DNA of 64,000 nt from JAFAMS01 sp963715815 (GCA_963715815.1 OY970278.1:1116001-1180000), one strand, 5' to 3'; shown: positions 26,385 to 34,564, counted from the stretch's first letter. Made by a program: numbers and translations. Notes: generated by a model not told the origin, from the sequence alone.

Positions 26385-26761
26385 CTCCGAAGAGCGATAG
26401 CCTCGATTTCGACGCGCGCGCCGGCCGGCAGGGCGGCGACGGCAACTGTCGAGCGCGCGGGCGGTGAGTCGGCGAAGACTTCTGCGTAGACCTGATTCAT
26501 TGCAGCGAAGTCGTTCATGTCGACGAGAAAGACCGTCGTCTTGACGACGTCGCGCAAGCTCGCGCCGCCGGCTGAAAGTACGGCTGCGAGATTGAGAAGC
26601 GCACGCCGCGTTTGCGCGCCGATGTCACCGTCGATCAGTTTCCCGGTTGTATGGTCGAGCGCGACCTGTCCGCTGCAGAAGAGCATGCCGTTTGCGGCGA
26701 TTGCCTGGACGTAGGGGCCGATCGGATTCGGCGCGGCGGGACTGTGAACGGACGTTTTCAT
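26381..26761 (-). CDS. RidA-family enamine/imine deaminase
   Basis: This 126-residue protein is of normal RidA length. It includes the substrate-binding region PIGPYVQAIAANGMLFCSGQ, the VVKTTVFLVDMNDF strand and the key arginine in PPARSTVAVAALP. RidA proteins hydrolyse reactive 2-aminoacrylate and related imines formed by PLP enzymes. The ATG overlaps the stop of the upstream aldo/keto reductase by 4 bases, so both are on one transcript. A PLP decarboxylase lies just beyond, divergently transcribed. Confidence 0.9.
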   Translation of the reverse strand: MKTSVHSPAAPNPIGPYVQAIAANGMLFCSGQVALDHTTGKLIDGDIGAQTRRALLNLAAVLSAGGASLRDVVKTTVFLVDMNDFAAMNQVYAEVFADSPPARSTVAVAALPAGARVEIEAIALRS

Positions 26762-27813
26762 GCGTGCGCCAGCCGTGCGTTTTCTTCAGCCAGCTGTTCG
26801 AAGGTCATCGTTCCTTTGTATTTCATCGCGGGCTCTTCGACCCCGAAGTTCGTCTTAGCGAGCTCGGCGATGCGCGCCATTTCGTCCGCCGTTAGGGCCG
26901 GCGCATCCGACGTGCCCGCGAATTCGCGGAGCTGTTCGGCATCGTAGATGTTCGGCAGAACCGTCATTACGCGCGGCTCGGCGAGTAGCCACGCGAGCGC
27001 GGCTTGACCGAGCGTGCGGTTTGAACGCTCGAGAAAATGCAACGTCTCGATCTTCTTGATTCCATTGACGAGCCACGAGTGCGGGCGGTGCGAGCGATGA
27101 TCGCTCGGCGGGAAGGTCGTTTCGAGCGTGTACTTACCTTCGAGCATTCCGCTTGAATGCGGAACGCGAATTTGGTAGCCCGTGTCGGCGTTCGAATCTC
27201 GCGCGGCTTGAATCATCGCATCCCCAGGGAATTGCTCGAGCATGTTCCAGATCATTTGGACGCTCGTCGTATTGCGGCGGGTCGCGGCCTCGACGCCTTC
27301 GTAGAGCCATCCGATCGCGGGGCCAAGCGCGACGCCATAAGCGCGAATCTTACCTTCCTCGCGCAGTGCCTCGAGCAGCTCCCACAATGTGTCGTCGCGG
27401 ACTTGGTCGAGATGCGCGTTGTGCATCTGCCAGATATCGATGTAATCCGTGCGCAGCCGTTTGAGCGAACCTTCGAGCGCGCGGCGCACGTACGCCGGTG
27501 AGAAGTCGTGCGGGATTTCCGATTGACCCTTGCGTTCGCCCTGGTGCGAATAGAAATCGTAACCGAACTTTGTCGCGTAGACGACTCTGTCGCGCTTGCC
27601 GTCAAAGGCTGCGGCGAGCTGCTCCTCGCTGCGGCCGTTGCCGTACGTATCGGCAGCGTCGAAGAGCGTAATCCCGAGATCGTGCGCTTCGCGCAGCAGC
27701 GCGACAGCCTCGGCGTCCGTCTGATTTCCCCACCAGCCGGTCGACGTCGTCCACAACCCGAATCCGACTTCGCTCACGGTGATGTCAGTCTTGGGGTACG
27801 TGCGGTACTTCAT
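26758..27813 (-). CDS. aldo/keto reductase
   Basis: This is a 351-residue NADPH-dependent TIM-barrel reductase. The catalytic tetrad can be placed: Asp and Tyr in LFDAADTYGNGRSEEQ near residues 51-58, Lys in VVYATKFGYD near residue 82 and His in IDIWQMHNAHL near residue 126. The wording matches the YajO/Tas-like bacterial group. The substrate is unknown. It is upstream of, and coupled to, ridA. A palindromic repeat lies in the divergent gap on its 5' side. Confidence 0.9.
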   Translation of the reverse strand: MKYRTYPKTDITVSEVGFGLWTTSTGWWGNQTDAEAVALLREAHDLGITLFDAADTYGNGRSEEQLAAAFDGKRDRVVYATKFGYDFYSHQGERKGQSEIPHDFSPAYVRRALEGSLKRLRTDYIDIWQMHNAHLDQVRDDTLWELLEALREEGKIRAYGVALGPAIGWLYEGVEAATRRNTTSVQMIWNMLEQFPGDAMIQAARDSNADTGYQIRVPHSSGMLEGKYTLETTFPPSDHRSHRPHSWLVNGIKKIETLHFLERSNRTLGQAALAWLLAEPRVMTVLPNIYDAEQLREFAGTSDAPALTADEMARIAELAKTNFGVEEPAMKYKGTMTFEQLAEENARLAHA

Positions 27814-27856
27814 GGTCCCGGAGCCTTCGTTCGGATTCTGCCCTTGTCATCCCGAT

Positions 27857-27900
27857 GCTGTCCCTCGCTTCGCTCGGGATAAACTCCGTCGAGGGACAGC
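27857..27900. repeat. palindromic dispersed repeat, second locus
   Basis: GCTGTCCCTCG at 27857-27867 is a perfect inverted copy of CGAGGGACAGC at 27890-27900. The loop carries a CTTCGCTCGGG core and the flank has the same TGTCATCCCGA as the 10.7 kb cluster. It lies in the gap between the divergent aldo/keto reductase and decarboxylase genes, so it cannot be only a 3' terminator. Confidence 0.65.
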
Positions 27901-27919
27901 GGCAATGTCCGCATAAGCG

Positions 27920-29347
27920 GTGAGCATGCCTGACGAGTTTCGTTCCCAGTTCGAGCGCGTCGCAGATTGGATCGACGGTTACTATCGCGATGCGCGGCGG
28001 TATCCGGTTCTCTCGCGGTACAAGCCCGGGGAGCTCGTCGCTGCGCTTCCGGCCGAGGCTCCCGAAGAGGGCGAGTCGTTCGATGCGATCTTTGCCGATT
28101 TTGAAAAACTGATCGTCCCCGGCATCACGCACTGGAATCATCCGCGCTTCTTTGCGTACTTTGCAATCAGCGCCGCGCCGATCTCCGTGCTCGCCGAAAT
28201 GCTCGCGGCCGCGCTCGACGTCAACGCGATGCTATGGCGCACATCGCCATCTGCGACAGAGCTCGAAGACGTCGTAACCGCATGGCTTGCGCGGCTCATG
28301 CAGCTGCCGAAACACTTGCACGGCATCATTTACGATACGGCCTCGATCAGCGGGTTCACGGCGCTTGCGGCGGCGCGCCAACAAGCCGAGCCGACGATTC
28401 GGATGAAAGGCATGGCCGGCCGCGCCGATCTGGCACCGCTGCGCATTTACATCACCGATCAGACCCACAACCACATCGAAAAGGCCGCGATCGCGCTCGG
28501 AATCGGCCAAGAGAACGTGATCAAGATTCCATGCGATACGCAGTTTGCGATGAAGCCGGATGCGCTCGCCGCGCAAATCGAAGCCGATCTTGCGGCCGGC
28601 ATGAAGCCGATGTGCGTTTGCGCGACGGTCGGCACGACCTCGACGACGTCGAGCGATCCGCTCGCCGCAATCGCAGAGGTAACGCGTAAGTACAAGGTGT
28701 GGCTGCACGTCGATGCCGCGTACGCGGGACCAGCAACGATTCTCCCGGAGATCCGTCCGATTCTCGACGGTGTCGAGCACGCGGATTCGCTCGTGATGAA
28801 TCCGCACAAGTGGATGTTCGTCCCAGTCGATCTCTCCGTGCTCTACGTTCGCGAGCCCGAGATTCTGCGGCGTGCGTTCTCGCTTGTGATCGACATCTTG
28901 TACACGCCCGAAGTCGGCGTGCACAACTACATGGATTACGGCCTCCAGCTCGGACGTCGATTCCGCGCGCTCAAGCTATGGTTCGTGCTGCGGCACTACG
29001 GTGCCGCCGAGATTCGCAAGAAGCTGCGCGCACATATTGCGTTGGCACAAGAGTTCGCGGGATGGGTCAAAGCTGAGGCCGGTTGGGAAGTCTCCGCGCC
29101 GCATCCGCTTTCGGTCGTTTGCTTCCGCTACGTCGGCGATGGCGGAACACCGGAGCAAATCGATGCGCGCAATCAGTCGATCGCGGATGAAGTGAACGCC
29201 ACCGGAGAAATCTTCATCTCGACGACGCGACTGCACGGTCGTCTCGTCCTGCGGCTCGCGATCGGCAACGAACGCACTACACGCGACGATGTCGAGCTTG
29301 CGTGGCGCCTCATTCGCGACCATGCTCGCGCAAAGGTGCAAGCGTAA
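27920..29347 (+). CDS. PLP-dependent group II amino-acid decarboxylase
   Basis: This is a 475-residue enzyme of the aromatic-L-amino-acid decarboxylase family (with tyrosine, tryptophan and DOPA decarboxylases). Signatures are HPRFFAYF near residue 74, the cofactor-binding ATVGTTSTTSSDPL near residue 235, HVDAAYAGPA near residue 262 and the Schiff-base lysine in VMNPHKWMF near residue 295. It releases CO2 from an aromatic amino acid; the exact substrate cannot be read from the sequence. GTG at 27920 or ATG at 27926 can start it. The lipoprotein gene downstream overlaps its 3' end by 46 bases. Confidence 0.9.
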   Translation: MSMPDEFRSQFERVADWIDGYYRDARRYPVLSRYKPGELVAALPAEAPEEGESFDAIFADFEKLIVPGITHWNHPRFFAYFAISAAPISVLAEMLAAALDVNAMLWRTSPSATELEDVVTAWLARLMQLPKHLHGIIYDTASISGFTALAAARQQAEPTIRMKGMAGRADLAPLRIYITDQTHNHIEKAAIALGIGQENVIKIPCDTQFAMKPDALAAQIEADLAAGMKPMCVCATVGTTSTTSSDPLAAIAEVTRKYKVWLHVDAAYAGPATILPEIRPILDGVEHADSLVMNPHKWMFVPVDLSVLYVREPEILRRAFSLVIDILYTPEVGVHNYMDYGLQLGRRFRALKLWFVLRHYGAAEIRKKLRAHIALAQEFAGWVKAEAGWEVSAPHPLSVVCFRYVGDGGTPEQIDARNQSIADEVNATGEIFISTTRLHGRLVLRLAIGNERTTRDDVELAWRLIRDHARAKVQA

Positions 29348-29787
29348 CGAGGGGGAGCGTAGCGGTAGGCTTACTTGTTGCGCTCGCCGGTTGTGCGCCG
29401 TCTCCGCCGGCGACGTGCACGCCGCAGATGAACGCGCGCTTTCAAGAAAGCCTCATGGCACGTATCGGCGTCGTCGAAGGGGTTAGTGTGTGCGGCGTCG
29501 TGAGCGGGCGTCCGCACGAGAGCGGTGGGGAGCACGGCTTGCACGTCTACATTCCGGTGCGGCTTGAAGCACCGGGTGGCGCGACGTACATAACGGAAGT
29601 GATTCCAAACGAAATGCTGGACGGCCGCGTCGACGTTCACGAAGGCGACCGGATCACGGCGCTTGGACAGTTCGTCTATCCGAACTATCGGTATGGGTAC
29701 GAGGGCTTGATCCACGATACGCATCCTGCAACCCATCGCGGTGGTGTTGACGGTTATGTCGAGGTGAACGGAAAGGTTTATAGATAA
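29302..29787 (+). CDS. small lipoprotein, DUF3465-like
   Basis: The protein is 161 residues from GTG at 29302, the only usable start before the lipobox VALAGC at about residues 27-32. This makes the N-terminal region long (about 20 residues, basic) and overlaps the decarboxylase by 46 bases; a non-standard start nearer the lipobox is possible. The mature part has GEHGLHVYIPVRL, VHEGDRITALGQFVYP and YVEVNGKVYR, resembling the DUF3465 beta-barrel family, whose function is unknown. It should be anchored to a membrane on the outer side. Confidence 0.6.
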   Translation: MAPHSRPCSRKGASVTRGSVAVGLLVALAGCAPSPPATCTPQMNARFQESLMARIGVVEGVSVCGVVSGRPHESGGEHGLHVYIPVRLEAPGGATYITEVIPNEMLDGRVDVHEGDRITALGQFVYPNYRYGYEGLIHDTHPATHRGGVDGYVEVNGKVYR

Positions 29788-29807
29788 TGTTGTTGCGAGG
29801 CCGGCGC

Positions 29808-29813
29808 TATAAT
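29808..29813 (+). promoter_or_regulatory. perfect -10 box upstream of a VOC gene
   Basis: TATAAT stands about 97 bases before the ATG of the downstream gene. No -35 box with 16 to 18 base spacing is convincing (TTGTTG at 29790 is 12 bases away). If used, it would give a structured leader containing the hairpin and the repeat described next. Confidence 0.35.
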
Positions 29814-29856
29814 CGTGAATTGTCTGAAGCGTTCGCAGGCCGAGCGCTCATGGGGG

Positions 29857-29879
29857 CCCCGACCGCAAAGCGGTTGGGG
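29857..29879 (+). other. strong hairpin in the leader of the VOC gene
   Basis: CCCCGACCGC, loop AAA, then GCGGTTGGGG forms a 10-pair stem with one G-U pair in RNA. It sits 31 bases before the ATG. No T tract follows, so it is not a standard terminator; it may protect or regulate the transcript. I cannot match it to a known riboswitch. Confidence 0.45.
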
Positions 29880-29889
29880 GGCGCGGAGC

Positions 29890-29910
29890 CTGGGGCGGAG
29901 CGCCGTTAAA
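29890..29910 (+). repeat. 21-base exact repeat, copy A
   Basis: This 21-base unit (it begins CTGGGGCGGAGCG and ends CCGTTAAA) recurs exactly at 55918-55938. It contains GGCG-GAG-CGCC, a small stem, and its GGAG can serve as ribosome-binding site for the ATG that follows at once at 29911. An exact match of this length is not expected by chance in 64 kb. Confidence 0.7.
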
Positions 29911-30390
29911 ATGAACGTTAAAAAGCTCAATCATGCTGTGCTGCGGGTACGCGATCTCGATACCAGTCTCGCGTTTTATCAAGATGTCCTCGGTCTAGCA
30001 CCGATCGCGCGAATGGGGAACATGATGGCATTCATGCGCGCACCAAACTCGGAAAACCATCATGATCTGGGCCTTGCGCGTGTCGGCCCAAATGCGCCGG
30101 CTCCCAACGAACGCGGTGTCGGACTCTATCATCTTGCATGGGAAGTCGACGAGATTGAATCGCTGCGCGACGCGCTCGCGGCATTGCAACGCTACGGTAC
30201 GCTCAGCGGCATGAGCAATCATGGTGCGACGAAGTCGGTCTACGGTTATGACCCCGACGGCAATGAGTTCGAAGTGATGTGGATGGTTCCGCGCGAGCAC
30301 TGGGGTGAATACGAGAACAGTGCCCCGACCGCGCCACTCGATCTCGAAGCCGAAATCGCTCGCTGGGGGAAGAAATCGCCCGTGCGTTAG
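29911..30390 (+). CDS. VOC-family (glyoxalase/dioxygenase superfamily) protein
   Basis: The product is 159 residues from the ATG at 29911. The open frame begins 32 codons earlier, but those run through the hairpin and repeat. It shows the beta-alpha-beta-beta-beta modules of the vicinal oxygen chelate fold: LNHAVLRVRDLDTSLAFYQDVLGL at the N-terminus, then LYHLAWEVDEIESL and YGYDPDGNEFEVMWMVP. Metal ligands His, His and Glu can be placed (N-terminal LNHAVL, LYHLAW, NEFEVM), so a metal-dependent dioxygenase or lyase is likely. The substrate is unknown. Confidence 0.82.
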   Translation: MNVKKLNHAVLRVRDLDTSLAFYQDVLGLAPIARMGNMMAFMRAPNSENHHDLGLARVGPNAPAPNERGVGLYHLAWEVDEIESLRDALAALQRYGTLSGMSNHGATKSVYGYDPDGNEFEVMWMVPREHWGEYENSAPTAPLDLEAEIARWGKKSPVR

Positions 30391-30404
30391 GCAGTCTGAC
30401 TAAA

Positions 30405-30693
30405 CTATTTGGGTGGGTAGATGTTGACGGTGTTGCTTCCCACCCACTTGAACGTGCACAGCAATTTTTTCCCGATTGTCGAGCGGTCGATCACGATGTG
30501 CCAAATGTCGCCCTTGAACATACTGCCCTTATTATAAACGCGTACCGCACAGCCGTTTGCTTCCCTGCAACCAGATCGCGTTCTTGCTCGCGATGCACGA
30601 CGATTTGTTGATCGAACAGCAGTATTCGACGAATGTTGATGCCGTCTGCGCACGTTGCGGAACGGACACGTTTCCGATCGCGCCGGCACGCAC
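30405..30693 (-). pseudogene. probable frameshifted remnant of a cysteine-containing protein
   Basis: The 351-base stretch between the VOC gene and crcB has no intact gene, but two minus-strand frames look like consecutive pieces of one protein. From GTG at 30693 a frame reads through FVEYCCSINKSSCIASKN and NAIWLQGSKRLC to a stop at 30532-30534. Another frame then continues with CAVRVYNKGSMFKGDIWHIV to KWVGSNTVNIYPPK and a stop at 30405. The change of frame falls near 30560. Low GC and tryptophan, tyrosine and cysteine content suggest real ancestry. I do not recognise the family. A sequencing error is an alternative. Confidence 0.35.
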
Positions 30694-30741
30694 GATTCTA
30701 GGAATTCTGGGGTACTGTTAGAACGGCGACATTGCTTGGAT

Positions 30742-31125
30742 ATGCTGCGATCTATCTTATTTGCGTGTGTCGGCGGTGCGATCGGTTCGGGGTTGCGTGT
30801 CTTCATCACGACCGTCGTCGTTAGCCGTTTCGGTTTGGACTTTCCGTATGCGACGATGGGTATTAACATCGCCGGATCGTTCTTTATTGGGTTCGTGGCT
30901 GAACTGGCGCGTCAACGCGCGGGCTTTAGTCCCGACCTTCGGCTTTTTCTGACCGCGGGAATCTTGGGCGGGTTTACGACGTTCTCGGCATTCTCGTACG
31001 ACATCCTAAACTTGTGGAGCACGCGCGCTTTTGCGCTGACGCTCGTCTACACGATCGGCAGCGTCGTGCTCGGTGTCGTGGCAGCGCAGGGCGGTATTAG
31101 CTTAATCCGATCGCTGGCTCGATAG
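30742..31125 (+). CDS. crcB: fluoride channel CrcB/Fluc
   Basis: This 127-residue membrane protein has four helices. Family motifs are GGAIGSGLRVFIT near residue 12, GINIAGSFFIGF near residue 41 with the central Asn, and GGFTTFSAFSYD near residue 75 with the phenylalanine-box residues. CrcB works as a dual-topology dimer that exports fluoride. The ATG at 30742 is chosen because the 29 open codons upstream overlap the decayed region and do not match the family. I looked for a crcB-motif fluoride riboswitch before it and saw none. The 3' end overlaps the convergent EamA gene by 29 bases. Confidence 0.9.
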   Translation: MLRSILFACVGGAIGSGLRVFITTVVVSRFGLDFPYATMGINIAGSFFIGFVAELARQRAGFSPDLRLFLTAGILGGFTTFSAFSYDILNLWSTRAFALTLVYTIGSVVLGVVAAQGGISLIRSLAR

Positions 31126-32062
31126 TCTGATTCTGGCGAACCGGCATCAGCGCTAGCGCCAGCGCAACGAGCAGAAACGCGCCCGCAAGAAAGCCCCAGA
31201 TGCTCATTTGCTCGTGGAGAATTGCGAACGATCCGATCAGGCCGAAGAAGATCGAGCCGTATCCGGTTATCGCTGCGACCGGGATGACGCCGAGGATGCG
31301 GATCGATAGGCTTTGCAGCACCTGCCCGACGACCGAAAGCAAGACGACGAGCTCGAGATCGAACGCGAGGATCGTTTTTAGGTCGTAAAAGCGTAGCGGG
31401 AGCACACCTTCGTCGAGACGATGGTTGGCTGCACCGATCCCTACAAGAATCAGGGATCCGAGCGTCCCCATGATGCCCGCGACAAAGAGGGCCGGGTACG
31501 CGCGGTTCAACACGCGGAGCGCTAACGCCATGACGCCCCAGCTGAACACCATAACGAGGATCATCGCATCGCCTAAGGGCGTGGAACCGCTCGCCGATCG
31601 CGACAGCGTAAGGACGCCCGCGCCGATCGCGCCGGCGACGATTGCTGCAACGCGAATCGCATGCAGGCGTTCGTGCAAAAAGATAACCGCGAGAATTGAT
31701 GCGAAGACGGGAGCGAGCGCGAGCAGTAGCACCGCGTGCGCGGCGCTCGTGTGCCCGACGCCGAGCGCGAACATTCCCGTTGTTGCCGGTCCGTAGCAAA
31801 CGCCGCTGAGCAAAAACCAGCCGAGATCGCTGCGGCTCGGTGCGACGGCGTTGCGCGGCCGCGTCGCGAGGGAGAGTAAGACGAAGAGCGGCAGCGTCCA
31901 GAGCGAGCGCGCCGTCACGAGACCGAGCGGATCGATATGCGAGGGCGTGTTGGGAGCGTAGAGGACTTTCGTTGCGGTCGCGTTCAGACCGAAGAAGATC
32001 GCGGAGCCGAGCGCCGCGAGAAGTCCCGCTAGAATCTTGTTAGATACTGTGCGCGTTCCCAC
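31097..32062 (-). CDS. EamA-family (DMT superfamily) transporter
   Basis: The product is 321 residues with ten hydrophobic helices in two five-helix EamA repeats. Examples are SAIFFGLNATATKVLY at the N-terminus, GPATTGMFALGVGHTSAAHAV in the first repeat and GVIPVAAITGYGSIFFGLIG in the second. Members export or import amino acids, amines and other metabolites. The GTG at 32062 is the nearest usable start; it overlaps the glutamine-synthetase-like gene by 34 bases. Open codons further upstream are the shadow of that gene. Coupling to the GS-like gene suggests it moves a nitrogen compound. Confidence 0.8.
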   Translation of the reverse strand: MGTRTVSNKILAGLLAALGSAIFFGLNATATKVLYAPNTPSHIDPLGLVTARSLWTLPLFVLLSLATRPRNAVAPSRSDLGWFLLSGVCYGPATTGMFALGVGHTSAAHAVLLLALAPVFASILAVIFLHERLHAIRVAAIVAGAIGAGVLTLSRSASGSTPLGDAMILVMVFSWGVMALALRVLNRAYPALFVAGIMGTLGSLILVGIGAANHRLDEGVLPLRFYDLKTILAFDLELVVLLSVVGQVLQSLSIRILGVIPVAAITGYGSIFFGLIGSFAILHEQMSIWGFLAGAFLLVALALALMPVRQNQTIEPAIGLS

Positions 32063-33339
32063 GGATGTACGACGCGACGGTAGCGCTCGTATTCGGCGAG
32101 CTTTGCGTCGCGAAATGCATGATAGATGTGATCGCCGAGCGCGCCGCGCAAAATGGCATCGGCATCGAGCTCGTCGATCGCCTGGCGCAGTGACTTCGGC
32201 AGCGTTCGAATACCGCGCTCGCTTCGGAATTTTCCGGTCAACTCGTAGCTCGAGCCGGTGAACGGATCGCCGGGGAGTAGGCGGTGCCGAAGACCGTCGG
32301 CGATGGACTCGATTAGAACCGCGAACGCGAGATACGGATTGCACGACGGGTCGGGGCTGCGCATCTCGATCTTCGTTTCCATGCCGGGGGCCGTCGGAAC
32401 GCGAACGAGCGCATTCGCGCTCGCTTCGGACCAGACGGTGTAGATCGGTGCGTCCCACGCGGCGACGAGCCGTTTGTACGAGTTCACCGTCGGATTGCAA
32501 ACGGCAGTCGCAGACGGCGCGTGCTTGAGCAGGCCGCCGATGGCGTGCAAACGTTGATCTTCGTCGAGCCCGTCGAGCCCGAAATAGACGTGCAGTCCGT
32601 TGCCGGCGACATCCTCGGCGGGCTTCGGCATGAAGGTTGCTTCTAGGCCTAGTCCGCTTGCGACGTGTTTGACCGCGCCGCGGAGCGTCACGAAATTATC
32701 CGCGCTTCGCAAGATCGGCGCTTCTGCGAGATCGATCTCGTGTTGATCCGGTCCATGCTCGTGGTGTGAGCTCGAGATTACGAGCCCCATCTCTTGGAGC
32801 GCGGCGACGACGGCACCACGCGCGTAGTCGCCGCGGTCGTTCGGCGACCAATCGAAGTATGAACCGATGTCGCTGGCTTGAATTAACGGCGTGCCGCTCT
32901 CGGTGCGCGGGAACATGTAAAACTCGACTTCGAGTGCGGTTTCAACTTTTTTGAGCACGTCGCGTGCATCGTCGAGGACGCGGCGCAGTGTCGTACGAGG
33001 GCAGCCTTCGAAATCGGATCCGTCGGCGTTTGCGATCGCGCAGATCATGCGCGCTTCCGTCGATGCGCCCTTCGTCCATGGGAGAATTGAGAACGTCGAA
33101 AGGTCCGGCAAGAGGACCATGTCGACTTCGGCGTCGCGCACGAACCCGTCGATCGAACCGCCGTCGAAGCTGACTTTGCCCTCGATCGCGCGCTCGAGCT
33201 CCGCGACGGGGACGCTCACGGATTTCTCGATGCCGAGAATGTCGACGAACGAGAGGCGCACATACCGAACGTCGCCGTCTTTGGCGGCTTTCAGGACGTC
33301 GCGCTTGCTGATATTTTTGCCGTTAACTGCCGAGAGCAT
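32029..33339 (-). CDS. glutamine synthetase family protein (GSI-alpha-like, altered active site)
   Basis: The 436-residue protein has the GS layout: beta-grasp domain with SFDGGSIDGFVRDAEVDMVL at residues 57-76, VEFYMF at 138-143, SHHEHGPDQHEIDL at 191-204, NPTVNSYKRLV at 282-292 and SPDPSCNPYLAFAVL at 328-342. There is no adenylylation loop, as in the short alpha type. Two normally invariant sites differ: the NRS arginine (E. coli Arg339) is Ala308 in WSEASANALVRVP, and the second histidine of the HxH pair is Tyr252 in GLHVYFGL. It may therefore be a gamma-glutamyl ligase for another amine rather than housekeeping GS. It overlaps the PucR gene by 17 bases. Confidence 0.85.
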   Translation of the reverse strand: MLSAVNGKNISKRDVLKAAKDGDVRYVRLSFVDILGIEKSVSVPVAELERAIEGKVSFDGGSIDGFVRDAEVDMVLLPDLSTFSILPWTKGASTEARMICAIANADGSDFEGCPRTTLRRVLDDARDVLKKVETALEVEFYMFPRTESGTPLIQASDIGSYFDWSPNDRGDYARGAVVAALQEMGLVISSSHHEHGPDQHEIDLAEAPILRSADNFVTLRGAVKHVASGLGLEATFMPKPAEDVAGNGLHVYFGLDGLDEDQRLHAIGGLLKHAPSATAVCNPTVNSYKRLVAAWDAPIYTVWSEASANALVRVPTAPGMETKIEMRSPDPSCNPYLAFAVLIESIADGLRHRLLPGDPFTGSSYELTGKFRSERGIRTLPKSLRQAIDELDADAILRGALGDHIYHAFRDAKLAEYERYRRVVHPWERAQYLTRF

Positions 33340-34564
33340 CGAGGGCTATCGCCATACGGAGTGTGAGTTGATCGTGCGGCGAGTCCAAATCGAAGCCTCC
33401 GATATCACCGATCTGGCGCAAGCGATAGAAGATCGTGTGACGATGTACGTTGAGCTCGGCGGCCGCGACTTTGATGTTTTGTCCCACATCGAAGAAGAGA
33501 CGCAGCGTGCGTACGAGCTCAGTCTGGTGTTTCTCATCATACGCGCGCAGCGGCTCGAGAATTCCTTGCGCAAAACGGTACATCTCGTCGCGCGTGACCC
33601 CGCCGCGAAGTAAGAGCGGGTAGGCGCCCAGCTCCTCGTGCGAAAGGATGCGTCCGCCGCCGAAAATGCGGCGCGCAATCAGCAGTGCTTCGCGAGCGTC
33701 GTCAACGGAAGCCGCGGCATTTGCCACGTCCGCGCGCCGGCCGACGCCGCCAACGATCTTGACTTCGACCTTTGCCTTCGCGAGCGAGCGCGGCATGCTG
33801 GTCGCAGCCGTGCGAGCGTTCGCCGCATCGACTTCCAGCGGGCTCGGCACGAGAAAAACGAAACCGCCCCCGCGTTCGAGTACGACGAGCTCGCTGCCGC
33901 CGCGTCCGCCGAGCACCTCGCCGGCAACTTTGCGAATCTCGGTGCTGCGCTGTGCCGCGACGCTTTCATCCAAGCCTTCGGGCTCGATGACGACTGCGAC
34001 GTAGTGTGTCGCGAGCGCGATACCGCGCGAAGCCGCATCATCGCGGGCTTCGGACGGATCGTCGTACGCGCGCGTTAGCAGCCGTTCCCAAAATGAACGC
34101 CGGCGTCCGCGATTCCCGCTCGAGTCGCGCGCCAGTTCGACGGCGATGACATTCGCGCAAAGGCGTGCAAGCGGAGCCCGCGCGTCGATCTCTTCCCACA
34201 CCGTCAACCAGCCGAGCGTCGTTTCTCCGGCACGCACCGCAAAAGTGTGTCCCTTTCGGTCGGGTGGCGCGCTGATCACCACGCCGTCTTCGCCCGGCGT
34301 TCCGGCGCGCATAACGAAGTCGCGCGCTGAGGCCGGCAGCGTGCGCGATCCCGCGCCGCTGAGCGAAAGGTGGCGCCATTCGGCATCTTCGAGGAGCACC
34401 GGCGCCCCGAGCATTTGCGCGAGCTGCGCGCAGAGAGCCTTGGGGCCTCCGCCGCCCGCAGCGACGCGCGTTAAAGCATCAGCGAAGCTAAGCAGCTCGC
34501 TCGCGTCTGGCTCGCCTGAGACGTGGCGGGGGGCATGCACTTGGCCCCTTCTGACCCCCGGCAA
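33323..34564 (-). CDS. PucR/CdaR-family transcriptional regulator
   Basis: This 413-residue regulator has a GAF-like N-terminal sensor region (about residues 20-140), a degenerate GGDEF-like middle (about 150-310), and the C-terminal PucR helix-turn-helix (about 350-405: LRLFFDVGQNIKVAAAELNVHR and HTIFYRLRQIGDI). Such regulators often control purine, allantoin, sugar-acid or polyamine use. The next gene, the GS-like enzyme, starts inside its 3' end, followed by the EamA transporter. This argues that regulator, enzyme and transporter belong to one nitrogen-substrate pathway. Confidence 0.87.
   Translation of the reverse strand: MPGVRRGQVHAPRHVSGEPDASELLSFADALTRVAAGGGGPKALCAQLAQMLGAPVLLEDAEWRHLSLSGAGSRTLPASARDFVMRAGTPGEDGVVISAPPDRKGHTFAVRAGETTLGWLTVWEEIDARAPLARLCANVIAVELARDSSGNRGRRRSFWERLLTRAYDDPSEARDDAASRGIALATHYVAVVIEPEGLDESVAAQRSTEIRKVAGEVLGGRGGSELVVLERGGGFVFLVPSPLEVDAANARTAATSMPRSLAKAKVEVKIVGGVGRRADVANAAASVDDAREALLIARRIFGGGRILSHEELGAYPLLLRGGVTRDEMYRFAQGILEPLRAYDEKHQTELVRTLRLFFDVGQNIKVAAAELNVHRHTIFYRLRQIGDIGGFDLDSPHDQLTLRMAIALDALGS

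Noticed and set aside
30593..30721. Plus-strand 42-codon frame with a CxxC pair (AVCARCGTD)
   Set aside because: No ribosome-binding site and it lies antisense to the more protein-like decayed gene; too short to support.
30655..30741. Fluoride (crcB-motif) riboswitch before crcB
   Set aside because: Looked for because crcB is often controlled this way; the conserved core and pseudoknot were not found.
32037..33613. Plus-strand open frames opposite the glutamine-synthetase-like gene
   Set aside because: Composition and lack of motifs show they are antisense shadows.
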